From the NCBI RefSeq assembly GCF_000518545.1, contig NZ_JADU01000001.1:186001-250000 (forward strand): 64,000 bases of DNA. Reading direction: 5' to 3'. Source of the stretch: Hallella seregens ATCC 51272. GTDB lineage: Bacteria > Bacteroidota > Bacteroidia > Bacteroidales > Bacteroidaceae. A program made the position numbers and the translations under genes. Under the pieces are notes generated by a model. It ran no database searches, was not told the DNA's origin, and saw only the letters and a list, made by a program, of their open reading frames with translations. Position 1 is the first letter of the stretch. Each line of letters begins with the position of its first letter. This document shows positions 48,159 to 55,838 of this stretch, piece by piece.

Positions 48159-50636
48159 ATGAGTACAATCGTAGAATTACGGCAGAGGGCCGCAACGCTC
48201 AAGGCCAAATATCAGAAAGAGAGCATCACCCCGGAGGAACTGGGACGGTTGCACGAGGACACGCTGGACTATATAGCCGATATGGAACGGCGTGATGGCA
48301 GCCTCGGCGTGAAGAAGACTTACGCCAGCAAGGCAGAGATGGATGCCGACATGGCACCCGTGGGTACGAACGGTAAAGCTATGAGATATGGCCAGCTGGC
48401 CGTGATCCGCAGCGCGGACAACGAGAACGGGAACATCTATGCCTGGCAGAAACCGGGCTGGCTGCTCGTGGGTAACCTGAATGAGGGGAAGGTGGTGGAC
48501 GACCTCGTGACAGGCGGAAGCAACGTGCCCTTGAGCGCGGAGCAGGGCAAATTGCTGGGCGGTAGAGTCAGCGATAACGAAGCGGCCATCAAGGCCGAAG
48601 TGGCCCGGGCCAAGGCGGTGGAAAAAGTGAACGCTACCGCAATATCAGACGAGACGGCCCGCGCTCAGGGCGTGGAGTCTACACACGCCTCGGCATTGAT
48701 TGAGGAGGTGACCCGGGCCAAAGCGGCAGAGGCAACCATCATGGACAGCGTCGTTGAGAACCGGGTAATCTATGATGCCAGCCCCAACGGCGAGACGTAT
48801 GCGGACTGTTCGATGTGTTTGGCAGCGGTGGACGCAGCGTTGAGTGCTATGGCCAAGAAGTATGTGAAGCAAGTGACGTATATGGGTACAGACGGTGCGG
48901 TAAAACAGTATAGGCGGAAGACGGTGGAATGGTCAGCCAATCCGGACGACTGGGAAAACACGGGGAATGCCGGAGCCTTTGACGACAGGAAGTCCCGGAT
49001 CGGAGCGGACACGCTGCAGGAAGCCATCGACAACATAGACCGGGCCAAGGTTGTCTACGACCTTGAAAACGTCGTCGGAAAGACCGTAGGGGCCCTGATT
49101 AATCCCGTGACCGGTGAGATCATGCCTTCCGGGTCGGATTGGCCGTGCTCGGACTACCTGCCGGTCTCTCCCTATGAGACGTTGGTCGTTTCGGGCATGA
49201 AGCCGGGAAATGACAGTACGGCCTCATACGCATTTTACGACGCCTCGAGGAAGCCTGTCTCCATGGGCAATGTCAAGGATGGTGCAATTGCCATGAAGAT
49301 GACGGTGCCCGGGGATGCCAGATATGCCGTGTTTGCTTCGCTCGGGAGTACCTGGTCATATACCCTGACCGTCTTGCAGAGAAAGAATGCAATGACTGCC
49401 AGAGAACTGTACTCAAGGGTCAAGGCCCTGGAAGCGGACAAGGAAGACGTTGACACAAGGCTGGACATGGGGTGGAACGCAGCCAGCGGAGCGAGCAAAA
49501 GGGTGAGGAAAGTTTACGGCACGATGGAAAACATGAAGGCAACCGACCTCAGCTACATGTACATTGATGCATTCAGGCACGTCGCCGTGCTCAAGGCGGT
49601 CAAGACCCGCTCGGCCGTGAGCGGCGAGGTGTATATATTGGCAGGCATGCCTGAACCGGATTCGCCCTATATCAGGCTGGTCCGCAAATACAAGGTGACC
49701 CTCGACGGCACTTCCACGGATGTAAGCGGCGAGAAAATCATCATCAACATGGGGGAATGCGTGGGCTTTTACGGCGCCAATGTCATCGGAATGCACGACG
49801 AGCCGAGTTACAATCTTCCCAAAACCATGTATTACAGGCCCGGCGACTCCTTTGCAGGGGATGTCTTCACGGACAACAATCCACTGCACAGCTCGCTGAA
49901 CGTGCAGCTTGTCTTTGACGAGCTGGGAAACTTTTCCGATTCATCCTTCCTGCAGGACAGGAAGGTCGCTTTCCTGGGCGACAGCATCACTTACGGGGGG
50001 CTGTATACCACTGCGTTTTCGGCACTGACCGGATGCAAGGTGCTGAACTACGGGCGCAACGGCTCGCACCTTGCCAAAAACGTGCTTTCCGACACCGCCA
50101 ACGCCATGGAGGCACGTGTCGGTTCCATGGCGGATGACGCCGACATGGTCGTCGTCTTTGGCGGGACCAACGACTTCGGACACGCATCCGGCATCAATTC
50201 CGGGTTTGGCGGCACCCCGCCGTTCGGCAGCTTCGTGGACGGGGCCAATGACGGCCGGCTCACGTTCTGTGCGGGAGTGCACAGGCTGTGCAGGAACCTG
50301 CGCGCCAAATACGGCAACAGGCCCGTCGCGATCATGACCCCGCTGCACCACGGAACCACACTGGACACCAGGGAATATGTGGTTGACGGCGACGGTTCCC
50401 TGCATGAGGGGGCCAATGCCGATTCGGGCAAGACGTTCAGGGAGTACGTGGACATGATAAAGGAGATAGCCGCATACTGGAGCATCCCCGTGATGGATGC
50501 CTACTCGGAAAGCGGGCTCAATCCCATTTGTGACGCATCGAAGTTCTCGGACGGCCTGCACCTCAACCAGTCCGGGGCCGACATCCTGGCGAAATGGATG
50601 GTGGGCAAGACGGAACAGATATGGAGTTCCGCATGA
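48159..50636 (+). CDS. Tail fibre with C-terminal SGNH/GDSL hydrolase domain
   Basis: The 825-residue protein has an N-terminal attachment helix ('MSTIVELRQRAATLKAKYQKE'), an Ala/Glu coiled coil (about 135-200), a beta-rich middle and an SGNH hydrolase at the C-terminus. The hydrolase blocks are 'FLGDSITYGG' (Ser609), 'NYGRNGSH' (Gly), 'FGGTNDFG' (Asn) and 'DGLHLNQSG' (Asp798/His801). Such domains often deacetylate surface glycans. The start at 48159 is chosen over 48114 because the helix begins there. It probably determines host recognition. Confidence 0.86.
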   Translation: MSTIVELRQRAATLKAKYQKESITPEELGRLHEDTLDYIADMERRDGSLGVKKTYASKAEMDADMAPVGTNGKAMRYGQLAVIRSADNENGNIYAWQKPGWLLVGNLNEGKVVDDLVTGGSNVPLSAEQGKLLGGRVSDNEAAIKAEVARAKAVEKVNATAISDETARAQGVESTHASALIEEVTRAKAAEATIMDSVVENRVIYDASPNGETYADCSMCLAAVDAALSAMAKKYVKQVTYMGTDGAVKQYRRKTVEWSANPDDWENTGNAGAFDDRKSRIGADTLQEAIDNIDRAKVVYDLENVVGKTVGALINPVTGEIMPSGSDWPCSDYLPVSPYETLVVSGMKPGNDSTASYAFYDASRKPVSMGNVKDGAIAMKMTVPGDARYAVFASLGSTWSYTLTVLQRKNAMTARELYSRVKALEADKEDVDTRLDMGWNAASGASKRVRKVYGTMENMKATDLSYMYIDAFRHVAVLKAVKTRSAVSGEVYILAGMPEPDSPYIRLVRKYKVTLDGTSTDVSGEKIIINMGECVGFYGANVIGMHDEPSYNLPKTMYYRPGDSFAGDVFTDNNPLHSSLNVQLVFDELGNFSDSSFLQDRKVAFLGDSITYGGLYTTAFSALTGCKVLNYGRNGSHLAKNVLSDTANAMEARVGSMADDADMVVVFGGTNDFGHASGINSGFGGTPPFGSFVDGANDGRLTFCAGVHRLCRNLRAKYGNRPVAIMTPLHHGTTLDTREYVVDGDGSLHEGANADSGKTFREYVDMIKEIAAYWSIPVMDAYSESGLNPICDASKFSDGLHLNQSGADILAKWMVGKTEQIWSSA

Positions 50637-50689
50637 CAGGATACAATGAAAGCCGGGGAATTTAAGGGAAAGATAAAAAGCCCCCAGCC

Positions 50690-50801
50690 TGTTAAAAAGT
50701 AACGCCAATCACTATTAACAACACGCCTGTGCAGCGCCGGCCGGGGGCATATAGCCTCTACCGCGCTATACAGGCGTGTTAGTTGTTGAAAATAAGTGAT
50801 T
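50690..50801 (-). ncRNA. Structured RNA candidate beside the tail fibre gene
   Basis: On the minus strand, TACCTTTG (50816-50809) is a -7 box. The RNA beginning near 50801 would fold into a long hairpin: 'CCAATCACT' pairs with 'AGTGATTGG' and 'ACACGCCTGT' with 'ACAGGCGTGT'. The run TTACTTTTT near 50701-50693 could end it. The -33 element is weak. It could also be a terminator or regulator of the fibre transcript on the plus strand. Confidence 0.5.
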
Positions 50802-50830
50802 GGCATTGCAAAGGTAATAAAAATTTTCAG

Positions 50831-51082
50831 ATGAAGGTATTTGAGTTATTGGAATTTAACAGGATTAGTTTGAAATTGATGAAGGACAATGGAGTGAAGA
50901 TGAACGATGTGGAGTATATCTGCCTGTATCAGGACTATATGAAAATGAAAGGAATGCATAATAAGGTAACCTATATTGTTGCCCGATTGGCTGAGAAATA
51001 TGGCGTGAGCGTGCGGCAGGTGTATGTGCTGGTGAAGCGGATGGAAAGAGACTGCAGGATGGCTGCAGTGGGTATGTCTTAA
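50831..51082 (+). CDS. Small HTH protein (83 aa)
   Basis: The start at 50831 gives 'MKVFELLEFNRISLKLMKDNGVKMND' and the C-terminal half is HTH-like: 'NKVTYIVARLAEKYGVSVRQVYVLVKRMERDC'. This resembles Mor/C-type phage activators in layout (short N-terminal dimer part, then HTH), but length is shorter than Mor. It lies after the fibre and before the methylase. It is a candidate regulator of late genes or of the methylase. Confidence 0.62.
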   Translation: MKVFELLEFNRISLKLMKDNGVKMNDVEYICLYQDYMKMKGMHNKVTYIVARLAEKYGVSVRQVYVLVKRMERDCRMAAVGMS

Positions 51083-51110
51083 GATAGTTCATCGGTAAGA
51101 ACCAATGAGC

Positions 51111-51118
51111 TACCTTTG
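51111..51118 (+). promoter_or_regulatory. Likely -7 box of the phage methylase
   Basis: TACCTTTG is a consensus -7 element. Eight nt later is the ATG at 51127, so the mRNA would be nearly leaderless, as at 28871-28887. No good -33 is seen, so an activator may be needed. Confidence 0.5.
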
Positions 51119-51126
51119 CAGACGTT

Positions 51127-51960
51127 ATGAAAAGATTGTATTTATCGGCTCCACTTCCATTTGTGGGCCAAAAAAGGATGTTTGCCAAGGAGTTTAGAAA
51201 AGTGTTGGATCAAATCCCCGATGGAACCACGTTCGTGGACCTGTTTGGGGGCAGTGGTCTGCTGTCGCACATAGCTAAGTATGATAAGCCCCATTCTGAG
51301 GTGGTGTACAACGACTTTGACGGCTATCGACGACGGCTGGAGCATATTCCCCAGACCAATGAGCTGTTGGCTGAACTGAGAGACATCGTTAGGGATGTCC
51401 CTCGGTACAAGGCTATCACAGGAGAGACCCGAGAGCATGTGTTTGGCTGTCTGCTACAGCATGAGAAGCGATATGGGTATATCGACTTTATCACAGTGTC
51501 ATCCTCAATCATGTTCTCCGCGAAATACTGTCTGAGCATAGACGATATGCGCAAGGAGGCCCTCTATAACAAAGTGAGGTCTTCGGATTATTCTGAATGC
51601 CCTGACTATCTTGATGGTCTGACAATTGTTTCAAAGGACTACAAGCAACTTTTTAAAGAATATAGGGACAAGCCCGATGTAGTATTTCTCGTCGACCCAC
51701 CTTACCTGGGTACAGAGGTCGGGACTTATAAGATGTTCTGGAAACTGGCAGACTACTTAGATGTGCTTAAAGTCCTTCAGGGACACGCCTATATTTACTT
51801 TACAAGCAACAAGTCTTCCATCATCGAATTGTGTGAGTGGTTGGGGCAGAACAGGGACATGGGTAACCCATTTGAACATAGCACCCGAGTGGAGTTCAAA
51901 GCCCAGATGAATTACAACGCTTCCTATACAGATATGATGTTGTATAAGAATGCCGGTTAA
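51127..51960 (+). CDS. Phage DNA adenine methylase (277 aa)
   Basis: The protein has SAM motif I 'FVDLFGGSGLLSHIA' and catalytic 'VDPPYLGTEVGTYKMFW', the DPPY type of N6-adenine methylases. The order (motif I before DPPY) fits the Dam-like alpha class. The target-recognition segment (residues about 85-175) differs from M.EcoRV. Such genes near Mu ends (like Mu mom) often protect phage DNA from restriction. The recognition site is unknown. A terminator follows at 52019. Confidence 0.85.
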   Translation: MKRLYLSAPLPFVGQKRMFAKEFRKVLDQIPDGTTFVDLFGGSGLLSHIAKYDKPHSEVVYNDFDGYRRRLEHIPQTNELLAELRDIVRDVPRYKAITGETREHVFGCLLQHEKRYGYIDFITVSSSIMFSAKYCLSIDDMRKEALYNKVRSSDYSECPDYLDGLTIVSKDYKQLFKEYRDKPDVVFLVDPPYLGTEVGTYKMFWKLADYLDVLKVLQGHAYIYFTSNKSSIIELCEWLGQNRDMGNPFEHSTRVEFKAQMNYNASYTDMMLYKNAG

Positions 51961-52018
51961 ATAACATTAGAATACTCTTTAAATGATGAACAAATTCTAT
52001 TCGATATTGGATAAGATT

Positions 52019-52045
52019 AAGGGCAGCATTGAACATGCTGCCCTT
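52019..52045 (+). terminator. Hairpin terminator after the phage methylase
   Basis: AAGGGCAGCAT (52019-52029) and ATGCTGCCCTT (52035-52045) form an 11-bp stem with a 5-nt loop, followed by a short T-rich stretch. It ends the last phage gene before the right end. Confidence 0.7.
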
Positions 52046-52066
52046 ATTTCATGCGTATTTTCGAGA

Positions 52067-52136
52067 CTCATTTCGTTTTCGTAAAAAAGCATCTTTCCCG
52101 TACTTTTCGTTTTTAATATTTGTACTTTTCGATTTT
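52067..52136 (-). other. Prophage right end with three transposase-type sites
   Basis: Inverted relatives of the left-end motif occur at 52067-52079 (CTCATTTCGTTTT), 52100-52113 (GTACTTTTCGTTTT) and 52122-52136 (GTACTTTTCGATTTT). The outermost ends 8 nt from the phage end at 52144. Spacing of 22-33 bp matches the close-packed R1-R3 sites of Mu. Confidence 0.75.
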
Positions 52137-52144
52137 GCGATTAT

Positions 52145-52149
52145 AGAAT
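52145..52149. repeat. Right target-site duplication AGAAT
   Basis: The second copy of AGAAT follows the prophage right end and matches 18749-18753. The bases outside differ (T/A after, G/T before), so the repeat is exactly 5 bp. Confidence 0.85.
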
Positions 52150-52258
52150 AGAGAACCGACATGCCATGGTGGAGGCTCTGGTCTTCAACTTTGAACTGCA
52201 AAAGCAGACATGTGCAGTGTCCAATCGGCAGTTGGAATTGTTTGTCGAGGCGATATGA
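52150..52258 (+). pseudogene. M.EcoRV-type methyltransferase, 3' fragment
   Basis: Continuing the frame of 17948-18753, base 52150 completes the Ile codon and 35 codons follow: 'ENRHAMVEALVFNFELQK' and on to TGA at 52256-52258. This aligns with the M.EcoRV C-terminus ('[14 protein letters not shown]') with no gap. The complete reconstructed gene is 915 nt, 304 residues, against 298 for M.EcoRV. It has no start of its own and is not translated by itself in any obvious way. Confidence 0.85.
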
Positions 52259-52309
52259 TTCTTGAGGCATGGCTTTGCCATTAAGACGTTTTAAGAATAG
52301 GATTAAACG

Positions 52310-52816
52310 ATGATTAAACTATATTTGGTGCGCCACGGCGAGACCGTGGACAACAAAGCGCAAATTATGCAGGGACAGATGCAGGGCGAACTCAACGAGA
52401 CGGGACGGGCGCAGGCCCGCGAATTGCGGGAGCGGATGCGCTCGGAGCCGATCGATGCCTTTGTAGCCAGCGACCTGCAACGGGCGGTGCAGACCTGCGA
52501 GATTGTGGCCGCACCCCACGGCAAGCCTGTGGAGACCACGGTGTTGCTGCGTGAGCGCGACTGGGGCAGCTTCACGGGGAGGTTCATTCCCGACCTGCAG
52601 GATGTAGAGTGGCCCGACGACATTGAGACGTTGGAACGGATGAAGAGCCGCGCGCGCAACTTCCTGACGTGGCTGAAAGTGGCCCATCCCGACCAAACGG
52701 TGCTGGCCGTGGGGCACGGCATCATCAACAAAGCCATTCAAAGTGTCTGTTTCGGCAAGCCGATGAACGAAGTGCCCAGGATGGGCAATGCCGAGGTGCG
52801 CGTGCTGATGTTCTGA
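52310..52816 (+). CDS. Histidine phosphatase family protein
   Basis: The 168-residue protein carries the phosphohistidine motif 'LVRHGETVDNKAQIMQG' (RHGE), 'ASDLQRAVQTCEIV' and the second catalytic His in 'VLAVGHGIINKAI'. It belongs to the phosphoglycerate-mutase-like superfamily, acting on an unknown phosphate ester (cobalamin or sugar phosphate are options). It follows the methyltransferase fragment by 51 nt and is a host gene. Confidence 0.88.
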   Translation: MIKLYLVRHGETVDNKAQIMQGQMQGELNETGRAQARELRERMRSEPIDAFVASDLQRAVQTCEIVAAPHGKPVETTVLLRERDWGSFTGRFIPDLQDVEWPDDIETLERMKSRARNFLTWLKVAHPDQTVLAVGHGIINKAIQSVCFGKPMNEVPRMGNAEVRVLMF

Positions 52817-53019
52817 GCACGTGGACGCATGGCGGGCCGGTGCAGGGGAATCCACATGGAAGAAAGGCTGCGCGGAACTTGTTGTCCGCAGCAGCCCTTC
52901 GTTCGTGATGTAACTCTCTAATCTGTAATGTAACTCTCTAACCTTAGATTCCTTACTGTCTGTATCTGTTTAAAGGTTCCTCTCTGTATTCATTCCGGTC
53001 CGGTTCGTCGGGTTGGGGT

Positions 53020-54075
53020 TTAGCGTCCGTTGCCGAAATGGCCTCCGCTGGGCCTGTTGCCGCTGCTGCCACCGCCGAAGCTACGCGCCGGGGCTTGGCT
53101 GCCGCCGCCAAAATTGCGCGAGGGCGCCGAGCCGCCGCTGCCGAAACTGCCGCCCGAGCGGGTGAAGGGAACGCCCATGGAGTTGCTGGGTGCAGAGGAG
53201 TTGCCGCCGCCAAACGAGCGGGTGCTGCCGTTGTTGTTCGGGGTGAAAGTGCGGCTGGGGGCCGATGAAGAGAAGCGGCTGCCAAAGGAGCTGCTGCTCG
53301 GACGGGTCACCGTGGCACGGGTGCTGCTCTGGCGACTGTTGCCGTCGAATGTGCGGTTGCTGCTGCCGAAGCTGCGGTTGCCGCCGCCGAATGTGCGGTC
53401 ACTGGGCGTGATTGAGCCGCCGAAAGTGCGCGGGGCGTTGTTGCCGTTGCTGCTGCCGAAAGAGCGGGGACGGCCTTGCGGCTGTGTGCCGAAACGGCTT
53501 CCGTTGCCGAAAGAGCGGTTACCCTGTGTGCCGAAGCGCGTTCCCCGGCCGAAGTCGCCCCGGTTGAATCCGTCGCGCATGCCCATGCGCTCCATGCCGT
53601 TGCGCGGCCCGCCGAAGCTGCGGCCATGGTACCAGCTGCGCCCGCCGTTCATGTACCAGCTGTGGCCACCGCGGTAACTCACGTAGAAGCCCGGCCGGCC
53701 GAAGAAGTAATAGTCGCGGTGCGGATAGCGGGCATAGATGCCGAAGTGCCAGTAGCCGGCGTCCCAATAGAGCGGACGATAGAAGTAAGCAGCGTCCACA
53801 TACATGCGATACTGCCAGTCGAGCAGGATGTAGCTCAGGTCAAGATTGCGTTGCGACCAGTAGGCGCCGTAGAGATCGTTGTAGCTGTCGACCCTCATCA
53901 GGTAGTCGAGGTTGATTTCATAGGCAGCCTCGTACTGGTCGTCGGTCAAGTTGAGTTCGTAGGCCATCTTGTCGGTGAGGAAGAGGGCCTGCTCGCGGGC
54001 CTGCTCATAACTCATGGCCGATGCTTGGACTGTCATGACAAACAGTGCTGCAAGCGCTAACATGAACTTTTTCAT
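53020..54075 (-). CDS. Secreted protein with Ser/Gly/Arg low-complexity tail (351 aa)
   Basis: The signal peptide 'MKKFMLALAALFVMTVQASA' is followed by a conserved helical part ('SYEQAREQALFLTDKMAYELNLTDDQYEAAYEINLDYLMRVDSYNDLYGAYW') and an aromatic segment ('YRPLYWDAGYWHFGIYARYPHRDYYFFGRP'). From residue about 150 it becomes a run of SFG/RTFGG/NRSFGS repeats. I recall similar Bacteroidales proteins of unknown function. The GC-rich repeats create long spurious open frames on other strands. Confidence 0.75.
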   Translation of the reverse strand: MKKFMLALAALFVMTVQASAMSYEQAREQALFLTDKMAYELNLTDDQYEAAYEINLDYLMRVDSYNDLYGAYWSQRNLDLSYILLDWQYRMYVDAAYFYRPLYWDAGYWHFGIYARYPHRDYYFFGRPGFYVSYRGGHSWYMNGGRSWYHGRSFGGPRNGMERMGMRDGFNRGDFGRGTRFGTQGNRSFGNGSRFGTQPQGRPRSFGSSNGNNAPRTFGGSITPSDRTFGGGNRSFGSSNRTFDGNSRQSSTRATVTRPSSSSFGSRFSSSAPSRTFTPNNNGSTRSFGGGNSSAPSNSMGVPFTRSGGSFGSGGSAPSRNFGGGSQAPARSFGGGSSGNRPSGGHFGNGR

Positions 54076-54254
54076 ATGCTCTGTCTTTTAGGGTTCTGTG
54101 ATGTTGTCGGAGGCGGGAGGCCGTGGCTTCCCGTTCTTCACACTGCAAAATTAGCGGAAAACATGGGGTGGGGGAAAGGTTTTTCCCTATGTCGGCAGGG
54201 GAAAATCCCTAAAAGGAAAAGCTGGTTCGGGGGGTGTGGCAAGAAGAGAAAGAC

Positions 54255-54296
54255 CAAGCGGAGGAATCTCCCCTTGGTGGGAAATTCCTCCGCTTG
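54255..54296. terminator. 13-bp hairpin after the susC/susD-like operon
   Basis: CAAGCGGAGGAAT (54255-54267) pairs exactly with its complement at 54284-54296 through a 16-nt loop. It lies 19 nt past the SusD-like stop on the minus strand and is followed by a pyrimidine-rich tract. It likely ends the operon. Confidence 0.6.
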
Positions 54297-54314
54297 ACGG
54301 TGAAAGAGGGCTTC

Positions 54315-55808
54315 TTAGTAGCCGTCGTTCTGCCACAAGATGCTGGTATTGTCGTAAATATCCATCTCGGTCTGCGGTATGGCGAAGATGGCGCGGTTGT
54401 TGTCCACCTGCTTGACATACTGTCCGTTGCCCTCGTCGCTCTGGGCAAAGAATTTCTGGTAGGTGGACACCATGTCGCCCCAGCGGATGAGGTCGAACCA
54501 GCGCAACCCCTCCCACATGAACTCAATGCGCCGTTCCTGCTTGATGGCTTCCAGGAAATGGGCCTGCGTGTCGGTCTTGCCGGAAGCAAGGGCGGGCAGT
54601 CCTGCACGCTGGCGCACCTGATTGACGTAGCCAATGGCGGTGGCCGTGGGGCCGTCGGTGGCGTTGATGGCCTCGGCCTCAAGCATCAGCACCTCGGTGT
54701 ATCGGATGACGGGCAGGTTGACAGCCCAGTCGGAACCCGACGTGGGTACCCACTTGCGGGCACGGCAGAACTTGGTGCACCAGGTGTAGCCGCGCGCCTT
54801 GGAGTCGGTGAGGTCGTCGACGGTGAACCATGCCTGGCGGCCGTCGCCCGACTCGAACGTGCTCAGAAGGTCGGTCGACACCTGCATGGCGGACGATGCA
54901 CCCCGGTAGGCCCAGCCACGGTCGATGCCGCAGTCTTCCATCATCATCATTTCGCTGTAGTCCTGTCCCTCGGTCGACTGTCCGCCGACATACTGCACTT
55001 CCCAGAGCCGGTCGTTCTGCGGGTCGTTGTCGTAGGCGTCGCTGAAGATGCCTTCATAGTTGGCGGCCATCTGGTAGAGGCCGCTGCCGATGACGGCTTC
55101 CAGGTAGGGACGGGCCTCTGCGGGCTGGTTCATGAACATGAGGAGCCGGCCGAGGGCGGCATTGGCCGCCCATTTGGTCATGCGCCCCCTGTTGGCGCTG
55201 TCCCACGAAGACGGCAACAGGCTGATGGCGTTCTTGTAGTCCTTGACGGCCTGCTCCAGCGTTTCTTTCTGGGTGGAGCGTGCCACCTGGTGGGTTTCGG
55301 CCACGGTGTACTCCTTGTCGACGAGCAGGGGCACGCCGCCAAACATCTTGCCCATCGTCTCGTAGGCCCAGGCGCGCAGCCCGTAGGCCTCGCCCTTGAT
55401 GGAGTTCTTCAGGGTCTCGTTGGAGAATTTCACGTTGTCGATGTGCACCAGAATGCTGTTTGTGCGCGAGATCATCTGGTACATGTAGTTCCACAGCTTC
55501 TCGGTGGGCGAGCAACTGGAGTTGTCGGTGAAGCTCTCGGCCCCGTCCGAGTAGAGGTTGGTGTTGATGCTGTTGGTCTCGTCGGAGCGTGCCGTGAGAA
55601 AGTGCAGGTAGCCCTTGTCGCCCTTGTAGCAGTCTTCCATGACGGCATAGGCGGCGGTGATGGCCTTGTCGAAATCGTTCTGCGAGGAATAGAACGTGTT
55701 GGTGGTGTAGGTGGATTCTGGTTCGGGAGACAGGAAATCGCTGCAACCCGCAAGCGTCAGGCTGCTCAGAGCCAGTGCAGCCACACCTAATATATGCTTT
55801 GTTTTCAT
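54315..55808 (-). CDS. SusD/RagB-type outer-membrane lipoprotein
   Basis: The start at 55808 gives a lipoprotein signal ('MKTKHILGVAALALSSLTLA' then GC). The 497-residue protein has the SusD tetratricopeptide-like pattern ('DFLSPEPESTYTTNTFYSSQNDFDKAITAAYAVM', 'RAWAYETMGKMFGGVPLLVDKE', 'VLMLEAEAINATDG', 'IEFMWEGLRWFDLIRWGDM'). It binds the nutrient at the cell surface with the SusC partner, which starts just upstream (30-nt gap). The glycan or peptide bound cannot be read. Confidence 0.92.
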   Translation of the reverse strand: MKTKHILGVAALALSSLTLAGCSDFLSPEPESTYTTNTFYSSQNDFDKAITAAYAVMEDCYKGDKGYLHFLTARSDETNSINTNLYSDGAESFTDNSSCSPTEKLWNYMYQMISRTNSILVHIDNVKFSNETLKNSIKGEAYGLRAWAYETMGKMFGGVPLLVDKEYTVAETHQVARSTQKETLEQAVKDYKNAISLLPSSWDSANRGRMTKWAANAALGRLLMFMNQPAEARPYLEAVIGSGLYQMAANYEGIFSDAYDNDPQNDRLWEVQYVGGQSTEGQDYSEMMMMEDCGIDRGWAYRGASSAMQVSTDLLSTFESGDGRQAWFTVDDLTDSKARGYTWCTKFCRARKWVPTSGSDWAVNLPVIRYTEVLMLEAEAINATDGPTATAIGYVNQVRQRAGLPALASGKTDTQAHFLEAIKQERRIEFMWEGLRWFDLIRWGDMVSTYQKFFAQSDEGNGQYVKQVDNNRAIFAIPQTEMDIYDNTSILWQNDGY

Positions 55809-55838
55809 AAGATGGTTCATGGTTTGGTGAATGGATGG

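Larger units (their letters stand above)
18754..52144 (+). mobile_element. Complete Mu-like transposable prophage
   Basis: The ends are fixed by the AGAAT duplication and by reconstruction of the split methyltransferase. The 33,391-bp element encodes MuA and MuB homologues, Gam, terminase, DUF935 portal, MuF and gpG morphogenesis proteins, protease/scaffold, capsid, contractile tail (sheath, tube, baseplate, spike), lysis genes and a tail fibre. It appears intact: no structural gene looks broken. Terminal transposase-site arrays lie inside both ends. No tyrosine integrase and no reverse transcriptase (as in diversity-generating phages such as Hankyphage) was seen. The gene order differs from Mu in that the terminase/portal block is inverted. 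Confidence 0.93.

Noticed and set aside
48159..50830. Diversity-generating retroelement acting on the tail fibre, as in Hankyphage
   Set aside because: No reverse transcriptase motif (YxDD) and no template repeat was seen in the prophage.
18754..52144. Site-specific (tyrosine or serine recombinase) prophage
   Set aside because: No integrase gene is present, the duplication is only 5 bp, and MuA/MuB homologues are present.
52049..52270. 73-codon minus-strand frame across the right prophage end
   Set aside because: It crosses the phage-host junction and the transposase sites, so it cannot be an ancestral gene.
53030..53677. 215-codon plus-strand frame in the low-complexity gene
   Set aside because: It is a Pro/Leu/Arg translation of Gly/Ser/Arg repeats on the other strand; the minus-strand gene has a signal peptide and a conserved N-terminal half.
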